Of a DNA stretch of 64,000 nucleotides, positions 1-9,374 are shown one piece after another. Position 1 is the stretch's first letter; the number at the start of each line of letters is the position of its first letter. The notes beneath the pieces are model-generated. The model saw only the letters and a list, made by a program, of their open reading frames with translations. It was not told the origin of the DNA and searched no databases. Source of the stretch: Alteromonas sp. KC3. GTDB taxonomy: Bacteria; Pseudomonadota; Gammaproteobacteria; Enterobacterales; Alteromonadaceae. Location of the stretch: assembly GCF_016756315.1 (NCBI RefSeq), contig NZ_AP024235.1, forward strand, positions 3,844,001 through 3,908,000. The letters are read 5' to 3'. A program made the translations under genes and the position numbers.

Positions 1-694
1 CGTCAAATAAGGTTCTATTGCCGTTAATTTGCGTTGGGTTAACCGTCATAATCTCACTGACGGGCAAATGGGTGTCTAATGATGTCGCCACAACCCTTGA
101 GCGCAAATCTCTATCAGTCACAATACCGACAAGCTTGGTGCCATCGGTTACCAAAAGCGACGATACTTTTTGCTCGGTCATCAATTGCGCTGCATGGCAG
201 ATAGGTGTGCTTGCGTTGACCGAGACGGGTGCCTTACTAATTACATCGGTCAACCCTTTGTAAAGCCACATCGAATTGCTATCGGCAATAGCATTATTTT
301 GCAGTGCATTATTGCGAAGCCCAACAAAGAAGTTCCCTATTGCCGAAATTTTTAATAATGACGTAACCTGTTCGGCCTTAAAACAAAACACTAAGCCAGG
401 ACTATCTACCGTTACCGATAATGCCGTTTTACGATTGTCCATAATGGCCGGATAACCAAAATAATCGCCTTCACTTAAATGGCGTATTGCACCTTGACCA
501 TCCTCTACAGAGAATTGTCCACTTTGTATTAAATAAAGCTTTGCTGCATCTTGGCTAAGATCAGTTGCATTATCAGCAGTAAGGTAAATTATCTCAGCAC
601 CTTTGATCAAATGCGCTCTTTGCTCATCCTCCAGCACATCAAATGGCGCTGAAGTAGAAAGGAAGTCTTCAACCTGCTTTGCAATTGCTGCCAT
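1..694 (-). CDS. cNMP-binding / CBS-domain protein (DUF294 nucleotidyltransferase family), C-terminus beyond window
   Basis: The reading frame is open from an ATG at 694 (protein start MAAIAKQVEDFL) to the window edge, giving about 231 residues without a stop; the rest of the gene lies outside. Residues about 15-135 look like a cyclic-nucleotide-binding fold (pattern YLIQSGQFSVEDG, then EGDYFGYPAIM). Residues from about 155 on look like a CBS domain (ISKAPVSVNASTPICHAAQL, then SSLLVTDGTKLVGIVTDRDL). In the family this pair is usually followed by a DUF294 nucleotidyltransferase-like domain, as in E. coli GlnD-like proteins; that part cannot be seen here. Genes of this kind commonly sit beside the VC_2705-type symporter and acs, so a regulatory role in acetate or carbon metabolism is likely but inferred. 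A terminator separates it from the symporter gene, so it probably has its own promoter in 695-727. Confidence 0.85.
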   Translation of the reverse strand, partial: MAAIAKQVEDFLSTSAPFDVLEDEQRAHLIKGAEIIYLTADNATDLSQDAAKLYLIQSGQFSVEDGQGAIRHLSEGDYFGYPAIMDNRKTALSVTVDSPGLVFCFKAEQVTSLLKISAIGNFFVGLRNNALQNNAIADSNSMWLYKGLTDVISKAPVSVNASTPICHAAQLMTEQKVSSLLVTDGTKLVGIVTDRDLRSRVVATSLDTHLPVSEIMTVNPTQINGNRTLFD

Positions 695-727
695 ATGTTG
701 TCCTCAACATGTCCCCCCTGTGTGAAA

Positions 728-764
728 CAAAAAACCAACCCACTCACACGCGTCAGTAGGTTGG
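728..764 (-). terminator. Rho-independent terminator after the symporter gene
   Basis: On the minus strand CCAACCTACT pairs with GAGTGGGTTGG (one G-T pair) and is followed by TTTTTTG. It lies about 30 bases after the stop of the symporter gene. Confidence 0.8.
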
Positions 765-792
765 CAATATTGTTTTTTCAGAGATTTATTAC

Positions 793-2499
793 CTAGTGAA
801 CTGACGCTTCGCCTGCTCCTTTCGGATAACGAATGCTCTCTACGAGTTCTTGAATCTCTTCAGGCGCTTCGTCAGTTACCTTGAACACAAGGAATGCCAC
901 AACAAAGTTCACCATCATACCAAGTGTTCCGATACCTTCTGGCGACACACCGAACCACCAGTTTTCAGGTGTATTGGCCGCTGGGTTAACAAACTTGAAG
1001 TAAATGATGTAGGTTGCTGTGAAAGCAAGACCAGAAATCATGCCCGAAATAGCGCCCTTGTCATTCATACGTTTGCTAAAGATACCCATGATAATAGCTG
1101 GGAAGAAACTTGATGCCGCTAAGCCGAAGGCGAAAGCGACCACCTGCGCCACAAAGCCCGGGGGATTAATGCCGAAGTAACCTGCAATTACAATGGCCAC
1201 ACCCGCTGCCAATCGCGCATACATAAGCTCCGCTTTGTCGGTGATATTCGGCATAAAGTTTCGTTTCAATAGGTCATGCGACACTGACGTGGAGATAACC
1301 AATAATAAGCCTGCAGATGTTGACAGCGCTGCTGCTACACCACCAGCCGCGACGAGTGCTATAACCCATGCTGGCAGATTCGCAATTTCAGGGTTGGCTA
1401 ATACCATGATATCGCGGTCAACTTTCATCTCGTTGCGCTCATCGCCTGAGTAGAACATCTTGCCATCGCCGTTTTTATCTTCAAAACCGATTAGGCCAGT
1501 TTGCTCCCAGTTCTTGATCCACGATGGTGCCTCAGCATAGCTCGTACCCGTCATTTCAGAACCATTGATTGTCTCAATCATGTTCACGCGAGCAAATGCA
1601 GCAAGAGATGGCGCTGTTGTATAAAGTAGTGCGATAAACGCCAACGCATAACCTGCTGACTTACGTGCGTCGTGAACCTTTGGAACAGTGAAGAAACGAA
1701 CGATTACGTGAGGAAGACCGGCTGTACCCACCATTAGCGCGAAAGTAATAAAGAATACGTCGATAGTGGATTTTGTGCCCGAGGTGTATTCGTTAAAGCC
1801 CAATTCTACGGACAGCATATCGAGTTTCTGCAGCATGTACATTCCGGAACCATCAGCAAGTGTGGCACCAAAACCTGTTTGCGGAAGAATGTGACCTGTT
1901 ACCATAATTGAAATAAATACGGCTGGAACGATATAAGCAAAAATCAGTACGCAGTATTGCGCTACCTGTGTATAGGTAATGCCTTTCATACCGCCTAGTA
2001 CGGTGTAGAAGAACACGATAACCATACCGATTACCACACCTGCCACAATGTCTACTTCTAAGAAGCGACTGAATACTACACCTACGCCACGCATTTGACC
2101 TGCAACATAGGTAAAGCAAACAAAGATGGCGCAGAATACGGCAACGGTTCGCGCGGTTTGTGAATAGTAACGATCGCCAATAAAGTCTGGTACCGTGAAT
2201 TTACCGAACTTACGTAGATAAGGTGCAAGGCATAGCGCAAGCAATACATAACCACCTGTCCAGCCCATAAGGTAAACCGCACCGTCATACCCCATAAACG
2301 AGATAAGACCTGCCATAGAGATAAACGACGCTGCTGACATCCAGTCGGCTGCGGTAGCCATACCGTTCATCACAGGAGGCACGCCACCACCCGCTACGTA
2401 GAAGTCGTTTGTTGAGCCAGCACGTGCCCAAATTGCAATTGCAATGTATAGTGCGAATGATGCACCAACAATGATAAATGTGAGTGTTTGAACGTCCAT
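793..2499 (-). CDS. Sodium:solute symporter large subunit, ActP-like (VC_2705 subfamily)
   Basis: A 568-residue integral membrane protein of the SSS (SLC5) family. It resembles the acetate/cation symporter ActP and best fits the VC_2705-type subfamily (TIGR03648), whose members are encoded next to a small DUF4212 subunit, as here. The start MDVQTLTFIIVGASFALYIA opens the first of about 13 membrane segments; the conserved SSS stretch ATAADWMSAASFISMAGLIS is at residues 49-68. A loop at about 330-375 contains a DKNGDGKMFYSGDE stretch, possibly a Ca2+-binding-like extramembrane loop. The ATG lies 3 bases after the DUF4212 stop and the GAGGAG ribosome site overlaps the upstream gene's end, so the two genes are translationally linked. 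Likely role: Na+-coupled uptake of acetate or a related small carboxylate at the inner membrane; the substrate is inferred from context (acs, crbSR). Confidence 0.93.
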   Translation of the reverse strand: MDVQTLTFIIVGASFALYIAIAIWARAGSTNDFYVAGGGVPPVMNGMATAADWMSAASFISMAGLISFMGYDGAVYLMGWTGGYVLLALCLAPYLRKFGKFTVPDFIGDRYYSQTARTVAVFCAIFVCFTYVAGQMRGVGVVFSRFLEVDIVAGVVIGMVIVFFYTVLGGMKGITYTQVAQYCVLIFAYIVPAVFISIMVTGHILPQTGFGATLADGSGMYMLQKLDMLSVELGFNEYTSGTKSTIDVFFITFALMVGTAGLPHVIVRFFTVPKVHDARKSAGYALAFIALLYTTAPSLAAFARVNMIETINGSEMTGTSYAEAPSWIKNWEQTGLIGFEDKNGDGKMFYSGDERNEMKVDRDIMVLANPEIANLPAWVIALVAAGGVAAALSTSAGLLLVISTSVSHDLLKRNFMPNITDKAELMYARLAAGVAIVIAGYFGINPPGFVAQVVAFAFGLAASSFFPAIIMGIFSKRMNDKGAISGMISGLAFTATYIIYFKFVNPAANTPENWWFGVSPEGIGTLGMMVNFVVAFLVFKVTDEAPEEIQELVESIRYPKGAGEASVH

Positions 2500-2502
2500 G
2501 GC

Positions 2503-2769
2503 TTACTCCTCGTCTACACCGTAGCGTTTATCCATCGCGTTCATTTTTGCCATATAGACAAAAATCAAAGCAACGAACACATAAATAGAGCCTTGCTGAG
2601 CAAACCAGAAGCCCAGTTTAAAGCCAAAGAATTGAATTTCGTTTAATGCATCGACAAACAGTATGCCGGCGCCAAATGATACGATGAACCATACGACCAA
2701 AAGCTTGGCAAGGAGTGATAGATTCTCCCTCCAGTAAGCTTTTTTGTCTTCTTCGTTTCTAAATGCCAT
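2503..2769 (-). CDS. DUF4212 small subunit of the sodium:solute symporter
   Basis: An 88-residue protein with two membrane helices (about residues 22-42 and 54-73) joined by a short loop, the length and layout of the DUF4212 / TIGR03647 family. Members always accompany the large VC_2705-type symporter and probably stabilise or target it. The N-terminus (MAFRNEEDKKAYWRENL) and the C-terminus (MNAMDKRYGVDEE) are charged and should face the cytoplasm. It is the first gene of a two-gene operon transcribed away from crbS; the 258-base divergent region carries two copies of a palindrome shared with the acs promoter. Confidence 0.92.
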   Translation of the reverse strand: MAFRNEEDKKAYWRENLSLLAKLLVVWFIVSFGAGILFVDALNEIQFFGFKLGFWFAQQGSIYVFVALIFVYMAKMNAMDKRYGVDEE

Positions 2770-2947
2770 TGTTTCACCCTCATGTCAGGTTAACTAGTTG
2801 TTATGTTTTTACATTTTCCTAACGCCCGGCTTTGTTAACGTTATTGCCGCATAACATGGTGGGTTGTAAAAACCACCCAATGCAGCAAAGTCAAGCATTT
2901 AGGAGCTCGCGTATTACTCTAGACCTGGCTATGAGAATTCAAAATGA

Positions 2948-2975
2948 GACCATGGTCGTAGGTAAGACTATGGTC
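2948..2975. promoter_or_regulatory. Paired palindromic operator, candidate CrbR site
   Basis: GACCATGGTC (2948-2957) and GACTATGGTC (2966-2975) are two near-identical 10-base palindromes with starts 18 bases apart. They lie 53-80 bases before the crbS ATG and about 180-205 bases before the DUF4212 ATG. The same palindrome recurs between acs and the porin gene. A TATAAT-like sequence (TTATAATG) follows at about 2983-2990 in the crbS direction. Binding by CrbR is inferred from the shared pattern and the family context. Confidence 0.6.
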
Positions 2976-3027
2976 GAAACGTTTATAATGTCGATTAGAT
3001 TGTTAACACAAGGTTAAAAGGAAAGTT

Positions 3028-6000
3028 ATGGTTTTTGGTTGGGTTACACTGGCAGTGCTTTACCTATTTTTGCTGTTTTCATTAGCAAGTTGGGGAGAGA
3101 AAAACTCTACTAAAGCGCGCGCTATAACTTCACACCCAGCCATTTACTCACTCGCGTTAGCCATTTATTGCACCGCTTGGACTTTTTTCGGCATGGTAGG
3201 CCAAGCCAGTCGCGATACATGGATTTACCTGCCCATAATGCTAGGTCCAATTTTGGTTTACGCATTGGGCTATAAGTTCATTTACAAGATGACTTTGGTA
3301 AGTAAGAAGCAGCACATTACCACTATTTCCGACTTTATTGCGTCTCGATACGGAAAACGCCAAACGGTGGCATTGGTAGTAACGCTTATCGCCCTACTTG
3401 CTACCATCCCTTATATTGCACTGCAGCTGAAAGCGGTAGGTGCTACGTTTCAGTTACTGACGCAGCAATCTAATAGCGATGTCATTGTTCTGGCTGCCAC
3501 TATATTTATTGCGGTATTCGCTATTTATTTTGGAACCCGACAAGCCGATGTAACTGAGTACCGCCGAGGCTTAATGCTTGCTATAGCATTTGAATCAACC
3601 ATCAAATTATTGGCATTAGTGCTCGTTGCCTTTGTGGGTTACAGTGCGTGGAAACGCACAGAAACTGGGCCTTTCTTTGAGAGCTTCGTCAACGAAGCAG
3701 CCCTTTCTCAGTTCGGCTCTTTTTCATTTATAGCGCAAACTGTGATGGCTGCTGCGGCCATTATTTGTCTTCCCAGACAATTCCATGTAGCCATTATCGA
3801 TAACCTAAGCTTAGGTCATATACGCACTGCACGTTGGTTGTTCCCTTTATATCTTGCCGTTATATCAGCCGTTATTCCTGTTATTGCCATTGCCGGTAAG
3901 GCCATTTTCGTAGATACCGTTATCGAGCCTGACTCGTATGTATTATCCCTTGCGGTCTTTTCAGAGTCGGCACTTTTGCAAGTTATTGTTTTCGTGGGCG
4001 GTTTATCAGCGGCAACGGCAATGATTATCGTTGCCACGTTGACGTTGAGTACAATGCTAACCAATGATGTTATTTTGCCGCGCATTCTTGCCTTTAGTGG
4101 ACAAGCAGATAACAAGCAGGATCTATCTAGCCGTATACGACTTATTCGCCGAATTGTTATTGCCTTTATTCTATTGATGGCATTTTTCTACCACCAGCAA
4201 ATGACTGGCAGCCGTTCGTTACACTCAATTGGCCTTATCGCATTCTCTTTAGTTATTCAATTACTCCCTGCCATTGTTGGTGGTCTATACTGGAAACGAG
4301 CACATGCGCACGGTGTCTATGCAGGTCTAATGATAGGCCTTGTTATATGGGTGCTATGGCTAGTCCTTCCCATTGTGAGTGAGCAAGTATCACAATTGGA
4401 ACAAAATGAGCTTATTAGCCAAGGAGCGATGATAAGTTTGGCGGCAAATACACTGGTATACACCATTTTTTCTTGGTTCGCCCCTCAACGCCTTATCGAC
4501 CGAATACAGGCCGAGGCCTTCGTTTCCCCTGCAATATCTGCAAACAATACCGTTAAAACCCAAGCGACTAATGTCACGGTTTCAGACCTTATCACCTTAC
4601 TATCAACATTTATGGGAACGGGTCGCTGTGAACAATTGCTTGAGCAATATCAGCAGCTAAATCATTGCGAGCTTAAGCATGAAGCTACGCCCGACGAGTC
4701 TTTTCTTTCATTTTGTGAGCGTGCCCTAGGTGGCGTGATTGGTGCGTCGAGTGCAAAAGTATTACTCGACAGTGCACTTCGTGGAAAGAAGATGGACTTC
4801 ACTGAAATCATTAACTTTTTCGACGATACCACCCAAGCAATGCAGTTCAATATGACCGCGCTATTAACATCGCTCGAAAATATGGACCAAGGCATCAGTG
4901 TTGTCGATAAACACTTGAATCTCGTGGCGTGGAACAAACGCTATGCAGACTTATATCCATACCCAGATAACTTACTTGCAGTTGGTACCCCCATTGAGCG
5001 GTTAATTCGATACAACGCCTCTCAGGGCGAATTTGGCACCGACAATGTGGAAGCTGAGGTCGAAAAACGATTAGGGCATTTGCGCTCAGGCATGCCCCAC
5101 CGCTTTACGCGACAGCGCAAAGACGGACGCGTAATCGAGATGGTTGGCAACCCACTGCCTGGCGGTGGCTTTGTAACGAGTTTTAACGACATTACCGGTC
5201 ACGTCGAGATTCAGCAGGCACTTGAAGAGTCCAACATTGATCTAGAAGCGCGAATTAAAAAGCGTACCGAAGAAGTGCATTCTATTAATGCCGAATTACG
5301 CCTTGAAATAGAGCGCCGTTCAGAAGCGGAAAAAGAACTTATTCGTGCAAGAAAGGCGGCTGAAGATGCCAACGCTAGCAAAACGCGCTTTTTAGCACTG
5401 GCAAGCCACGACGTGTTGCAACCCCTTAATGCAGCAAAACTGTACGCCAGTGCTCTTGAAGAACAAGACTTATCAGACTCAGCTCACGAGATTATTCAAA
5501 AGCTCAATCACAGTGTCACCTCAAGTGAAAACCTAATAGGCACCTTGCTTGATATTGCGCGCTTAGATCAAGGGGAGATGAAACCGGAGCTTGAAGCAAT
5601 TGATGTATGTGCATTGTTATCACCTCTTGTGGATGAGATGGCCATGCGTGCCAAAGAAAAAGGTTTGCGCTTCACCGCCAAAATCAGACCTTGCTGGGTT
5701 ACCGCAGACAAAACCTATCTATATCGCATTGTACAAAACTTACTTTCAAATGCCGTAAAGTATACCGACACAGGCAAAGTACTCTTCACCGTGAAGCCTT
5801 TAGGGAATAGGGTTCACTTTAAAGTAATGGACACCGGCATCGGTATATCAAGCGAGAAAAAAAGCAGTATTTTTGGCGACTTCTTTCGCGTTAACGACAG
5901 TAAAGAGCACGGCCTTGGACTTGGACTAGGTGTTGTTAGACGACTAAGCCTGCAGCTAAAGAGTGATATTCAAGTTAATTCCAAAGTTGGTAAGGGCAGC

Positions 6001-6474
6001 TGTTTTGCCTTTTCTCTTGAAAAAGCGATGCCAAAGGTATCTACGGGCGAGTCGACAAAAGCACGGCACACTACGTTCAGTGGTATGGATGTCTTATGTG
6101 TAGACGACCAAAGAGAGAATCTCGACGCCATGCAAACCCTACTCACCAAATGGGGAATAAATGTGGCGCTTGCCAATAACTGGGAAGATGCATTAACCCT
6201 GTGCGAGACCATTCAGCCACAGATATTGCTTATGGATTATCAGCTGAGTCACGATGATAAAAAGAATGGGCTAGCACTGATTGACGAAATTAGAACGCGA
6301 CTGAATGTTGTGGTACCTGCTGCGCTTATTACAGCAACACCAGATGAAAGCTTAGTCACACAATGCAAAGCGCAAGGCGTAAACTTTTTGTCTAAACCTC
6401 TAAAACCAGCAAAGCTTAGAGCCTTATTGCAAAGTATGACGCGTTATATTCGAGAAGCGAAAAATGTGAGTTAA
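3028..6474 (+). CDS. crbS: CrbS-type hybrid sensor histidine kinase with sodium:solute symporter-like sensor domain
   Basis: An 1148-residue inner-membrane hybrid kinase. Residues 1 to about 480 form an SSS/SLC5 transporter-like region with some 13 helices. About 510-590 is a STAC-like linker (VSDLITLLSTFMGTGRCEQL). About 609-735 is a PAS domain (ENMDQGISVVDKHLNLVAWN), and a coiled coil follows. HisKA has the phospho-acceptor His at residue 794 (LASHDVLQPLN). The ATPase domain (about 895-1005) has an N-box (IVQNLLSNAVKYTD) and G-boxes (DTGIGIS, GLGLGLGVVRR). The C-terminal receiver (about 1020-1145) has Asp 1070 in LLMDYQ and Lys in LSKPLKP. This order is that of CrbS, which controls acs through CrbR in Vibrio and Pseudomonas. 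The ribosome site AAAGGAAA is 5 bases before ATG. Here crbS and crbR are about 4.4 kb apart. Confidence 0.92.
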   Translation: MVFGWVTLAVLYLFLLFSLASWGEKNSTKARAITSHPAIYSLALAIYCTAWTFFGMVGQASRDTWIYLPIMLGPILVYALGYKFIYKMTLVSKKQHITTISDFIASRYGKRQTVALVVTLIALLATIPYIALQLKAVGATFQLLTQQSNSDVIVLAATIFIAVFAIYFGTRQADVTEYRRGLMLAIAFESTIKLLALVLVAFVGYSAWKRTETGPFFESFVNEAALSQFGSFSFIAQTVMAAAAIICLPRQFHVAIIDNLSLGHIRTARWLFPLYLAVISAVIPVIAIAGKAIFVDTVIEPDSYVLSLAVFSESALLQVIVFVGGLSAATAMIIVATLTLSTMLTNDVILPRILAFSGQADNKQDLSSRIRLIRRIVIAFILLMAFFYHQQMTGSRSLHSIGLIAFSLVIQLLPAIVGGLYWKRAHAHGVYAGLMIGLVIWVLWLVLPIVSEQVSQLEQNELISQGAMISLAANTLVYTIFSWFAPQRLIDRIQAEAFVSPAISANNTVKTQATNVTVSDLITLLSTFMGTGRCEQLLEQYQQLNHCELKHEATPDESFLSFCERALGGVIGASSAKVLLDSALRGKKMDFTEIINFFDDTTQAMQFNMTALLTSLENMDQGISVVDKHLNLVAWNKRYADLYPYPDNLLAVGTPIERLIRYNASQGEFGTDNVEAEVEKRLGHLRSGMPHRFTRQRKDGRVIEMVGNPLPGGGFVTSFNDITGHVEIQQALEESNIDLEARIKKRTEEVHSINAELRLEIERRSEAEKELIRARKAAEDANASKTRFLALASHDVLQPLNAAKLYASALEEQDLSDSAHEIIQKLNHSVTSSENLIGTLLDIARLDQGEMKPELEAIDVCALLSPLVDEMAMRAKEKGLRFTAKIRPCWVTADKTYLYRIVQNLLSNAVKYTDTGKVLFTVKPLGNRVHFKVMDTGIGISSEKKSSIFGDFFRVNDSKEHGLGLGLGVVRRLSLQLKSDIQVNSKVGKGSCFAFSLEKAMPKVSTGESTKARHTTFSGMDVLCVDDQRENLDAMQTLLTKWGINVALANNWEDALTLCETIQPQILLMDYQLSHDDKKNGLALIDEIRTRLNVVVPAALITATPDESLVTQCKAQGVNFLSKPLKPAKLRALLQSMTRYIREAKNVS

Positions 6475-6492
6475 GGGCGATATTCATCGCCC
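6475..6492. terminator. Hairpin between convergent crbS and mscS-like genes
   Basis: GGGCGAT-ATTC-ATCGCCC is a perfect 7-bp stem with a 4-base loop directly after the crbS stop and 17 bases after the stop of the convergent gene. Neither side has a clean T-run, so its termination strength is doubtful. Confidence 0.4.
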
Positions 6493-6509
6493 ATAGCAGC
6501 ATGAATATA

Positions 6510-7139
6510 TTATTTACCTAGGAATTCTTCAGGTACTCTATTTTCTTCAACCTTTTGGACTTGTGGTTCAATTGCAGATTTAGCCACTACCTTGCCCATT
6601 GTTCCCCACTTCGCTTTAGGGTTAAGTAAAACAGGTCTAGTTAGAATAAGGTTGTTGGGATACATCAAAGTTTCTCGGTCTGCGGTTACAAGACGAGTAC
6701 TAAATGGCCCTAAATCGGCGATAACACCTTCAATATAATTGTCACCATCCAAAATACGCACATAGGTACCTCTTCGATATGCGACATTGGTCAATAGAAT
6801 AAAGTAAGCGGTAATGTTGCTGATAAGAGACCAACTAGCAAATAAGGCTACACCCGTTACGGTCAGGATTGATGTCGACAACACCAGTAGACCGGAAAAA
6901 TCGATACCCCACGCCAGTAGTAGCAATGCTAGAGACAGCGTAGCGACCAACACCCTTGCAGCAAATAGCCCTTTAATCGCGCTGCTCGACTTTAACTTAG
7001 ATTTTTCGATATTGGTTTCAAGTTTTGGCAAAAGCTTTCGCGACATTGCCAAATAAACTAGTAAAACCACACCGCTCCACACTACGTTTGACTGGTATTC
7101 AATTAACCACGTCATAAACGCGTGCCACCACTCATTCAT
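6510..7139 (-). CDS. Small MscS-family mechanosensitive channel-like protein
   Basis: A 209-residue inner-membrane protein starting MNEWWHAFMTWL; a further ATG at 7166 would add nine hydrophobic residues. I prefer the inner start because AGGG lies upstream of it, but the choice is weak. Three membrane segments (about 19-37, 62-80 and 85-112) are followed by a beta-domain. The third segment (TGVALFASWSLISNITAYFI) has the Gly/Ala spacing of the pore-lining TM3 of MscS. The segment RRGTYVRILDGDNYIEGVIADLG matches the start of the MscS beta-domain in character. At this length it lacks the full alpha/beta vestibule of E. coli MscS (286 residues), as in the short forms of the family. Probable role: turgor relief or ion leak; the exact ion and gating are unknown. 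Confidence 0.82.
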   Translation of the reverse strand: MNEWWHAFMTWLIEYQSNVVWSGVVLLVYLAMSRKLLPKLETNIEKSKLKSSSAIKGLFAARVLVATLSLALLLLAWGIDFSGLLVLSTSILTVTGVALFASWSLISNITAYFILLTNVAYRRGTYVRILDGDNYIEGVIADLGPFSTRLVTADRETLMYPNNLILTRPVLLNPKAKWGTMGKVVAKSAIEPQVQKVEENRVPEEFLGK

Positions 7140-7369
7140 TAAACAAAACCCTAAAAGTAGAAACATTTTCTTTTATGCTAGCGCGAATATGGCATAACTT
7201 CATGCATTAAAAGCAATCGACACAACAAGAATTATTCGTAAGACACACTTTGCACCTTGCATTAGTATGCGCGCAAAAATACTTGTCTAAATTATATTCA
7301 CGTTCTAACGTGGTATGGGTAAGTAAGAAAAGATTCTAGTTATCAAACACAAATTACAGGCTTTTTATA

Positions 7370-8275
7370 ATGCGTATCGCAATACTTTCAAGAAATCCAC
7401 GTCTTTACTCCACTTCACGCTTAGTAGAGGCGGGACAAGCGCGCGGACATCAGGTGGACGTTATCGACACAATGCACTGCTACATGGATATAACGAGTGC
7501 GCGGCCGTCTGTGCGCTACCATGGTAAAAAGCTTCCATATTATGATGCCGTTATTCCACGTATAGGCGCATCAGTAAGCTTTTATGGTACATCGGTAGTA
7601 CGTCAATTCGAAATGATGGGGACGTATAGCCTTAACGAGTCGGTTGCTATAAGCCGTTCGCGCGATAAATTACGCTCTTTACAGCTTTTATCGCGAAAAG
7701 GTATTGGCATGCCTCGTACTGGCTTTGCACACCACCCTGATAAAATTGACGATGTAATTAAAACCGTTGGCGGTGCTCCGGTCGTCATTAAGTTACTCGA
7801 GGGCACTCAGGGTATCGGCGTTGTACTTGCTGATACACAAAAAGCAGCTGAGTCGATTATTGAAGCCTTTATGGGTTTAAATGCCAGTATCTTGGTACAA
7901 GAATTCATTAAAGAAGCTGGCGGCGCTGATATTCGTTGTTTCGTTGTGGGCGGAAAAGTGGTCGCAGCCATGAAGCGACAAGCAGCTCCCGGCGAGTTTC
8001 GCTCTAATTTACACCGCGGCGGCCAAGCAAGCTTGGTACGTTTAAGCCCAGCGGAACGCAAAACAGCCGTAGATGCGGCGAAAACAATGGGGTTAAATTG
8101 TTGTGGTGTCGATATTCTTCGCTCTAATAACGGCCCGGTAGTTATGGAAGTTAACTCATCACCTGGCTTAGAAGGTATTGAAAAAGCAACCAATAAAGAT
8201 GTGGCCGCCATGATCATCGAATTTATTGAGAAAAGTGCTGAGCCCCATAAAACGAAAACGCGTGGTAAAGGCTAA
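7370..8275 (+). CDS. rimK: RimK, ribosomal protein S6--L-glutamate ligase (ATP-grasp)
   Basis: A 301-residue cytoplasmic ATP-grasp ligase of usual RimK length. It begins [18 protein letters not shown], typical of RimK. The central ATP-grasp region includes [14 protein letters not shown] (about 141-154) and VLQ/EF-type strands (ILVQEFI), and the metal/ATP site [20 protein letters not shown] lies near the C-terminus (about 246-265, with the Glu and Asn ligands). RimK adds glutamate residues to the C-terminus of ribosomal protein S6 and in Pseudomonas alters translation of many genes. It is followed after 38 bases by an aspartoacylase-like gene and then by a retropepsin-like gene, a common rimK neighbourhood, so the three are probably one operon. 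Confidence 0.95.
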   Translation: MRIAILSRNPRLYSTSRLVEAGQARGHQVDVIDTMHCYMDITSARPSVRYHGKKLPYYDAVIPRIGASVSFYGTSVVRQFEMMGTYSLNESVAISRSRDKLRSLQLLSRKGIGMPRTGFAHHPDKIDDVIKTVGGAPVVIKLLEGTQGIGVVLADTQKAAESIIEAFMGLNASILVQEFIKEAGGADIRCFVVGGKVVAAMKRQAAPGEFRSNLHRGGQASLVRLSPAERKTAVDAAKTMGLNCCGVDILRSNNGPVVMEVNSSPGLEGIEKATNKDVAAMIIEFIEKSAEPHKTKTRGKG

Positions 8276-8313
8276 CATCGCAGTAGCGCAACGTTAGAAA
8301 TAGGAAAACGTTA

Positions 8314-9357
8314 GTGGCAAGAAATGCAGTAAAAGACATGATCACAATTGGTGATGTAGACGTAGCACCAGGTGAAACTAAAAAAATTGAACTGGAAATG
8401 CCGCCCTTGTATACGGCTACCAGTATGAGTATCCCCGTTTATGTAAAACGAGGAAAGCGCCCAGGTCCAACCATGTTTGTCAGTGCCGCTATTCACGGTG
8501 ATGAACTCAATGGTATTGAAATTGTAGGTAGGCTAATTCGCTCCAAGGCGATTTCACGCATTCGTGGTACGTTAATAGCCGTTCCAATGGTAAATGTTTA
8601 CGGCGTATTGAATCAATCTCGCTATCTGCCTGACAGGCGCGATCTTAATCGCAGCTTTCCAGGTAGTAAAAAAGGGTCGCTAGCGGGTCGATTAGCTAAC
8701 CTGTTTTTTAAAGAAATTGTGAGCAAGTGTGATGTCGGCATAGATTTACACACAGGTGCAATTCATAGAAGTAACCTTCCCCAGATACGAGCAGATCTTG
8801 ATGACGAAGATGTACTCGAAATGGCCAAGGCTTTTGGCGTACCCGTGCTATTGAATGCCGAATTACGAGACGGTTCTTTGCGTGAAGCCGCCAGCGAGAG
8901 CGGTGTAAAAATGCTGTTGTATGAAGCAGGTCAGGCGTTGCGCTATGACGAGTTTTCTATTCGCGCAGGCGTAAAGGGAATTATTAACACCATGCGCCAC
9001 TTAGGCATGTTGAACAAGAGTCGTAGTAAAGGGCATAGCATTGAACGCTTTATTGCGCGACAAAGTGGCTGGGTGCGAGCGCCTGAAAGTGGCTTCGTAA
9101 CCCACTTAGCGCAGCTTGGTGACCACGTTGCAAAAGGCGATAAGCTAGCCATTATCGCAGACCCGTTCGGTAACTATTTAGGTACGTTGGAAAGTCCGGC
9201 TGAAGGTGTGGTTATTGGTAAACAAAACATTCCGCTTACTCAAGAAGGTGAAGCGGTTTATCACATTGCCTACTTCTCAGAGCCTGATACAGTGGCTGAG
9301 CACGTAGAATTATTACAAGACAATTTATTGCCGCCCCAACAAGGCACTATTGAATAG
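8314..9357 (+). CDS. Succinylglutamate desuccinylase / aspartoacylase family zinc hydrolase
   Basis: A 347-residue M14-like metallo-amidohydrolase with a GTG start (MARNAVKDMI). The zinc ligands are visible as His 61 and Glu 64 in SAAIHGDELNG, and a further His near 147 in GIDLHTGA. An Arg-containing substrate loop (LPDRRDLNRSFPG) follows the family pattern. The C-terminal part from about residue 250 is a beta-rich domain, VRAPESGFVTHLAQLGDHVA, like a biotinyl/lipoyl barrel, which is usual for the longer members of this family. The family removes acyl groups from amino acids (for example N-acetyl-aspartate or succinyl-glutamate). Given rimK upstream, hydrolysis of glutamyl-type conjugates is conceivable but not shown. 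Confidence 0.88.
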   Translation: MARNAVKDMITIGDVDVAPGETKKIELEMPPLYTATSMSIPVYVKRGKRPGPTMFVSAAIHGDELNGIEIVGRLIRSKAISRIRGTLIAVPMVNVYGVLNQSRYLPDRRDLNRSFPGSKKGSLAGRLANLFFKEIVSKCDVGIDLHTGAIHRSNLPQIRADLDDEDVLEMAKAFGVPVLLNAELRDGSLREAASESGVKMLLYEAGQALRYDEFSIRAGVKGIINTMRHLGMLNKSRSKGHSIERFIARQSGWVRAPESGFVTHLAQLGDHVAKGDKLAIIADPFGNYLGTLESPAEGVVIGKQNIPLTQEGEAVYHIAYFSEPDTVAEHVELLQDNLLPPQQGTIE

Positions 9358-9374
9358 CATTGGTAGAAAAAACC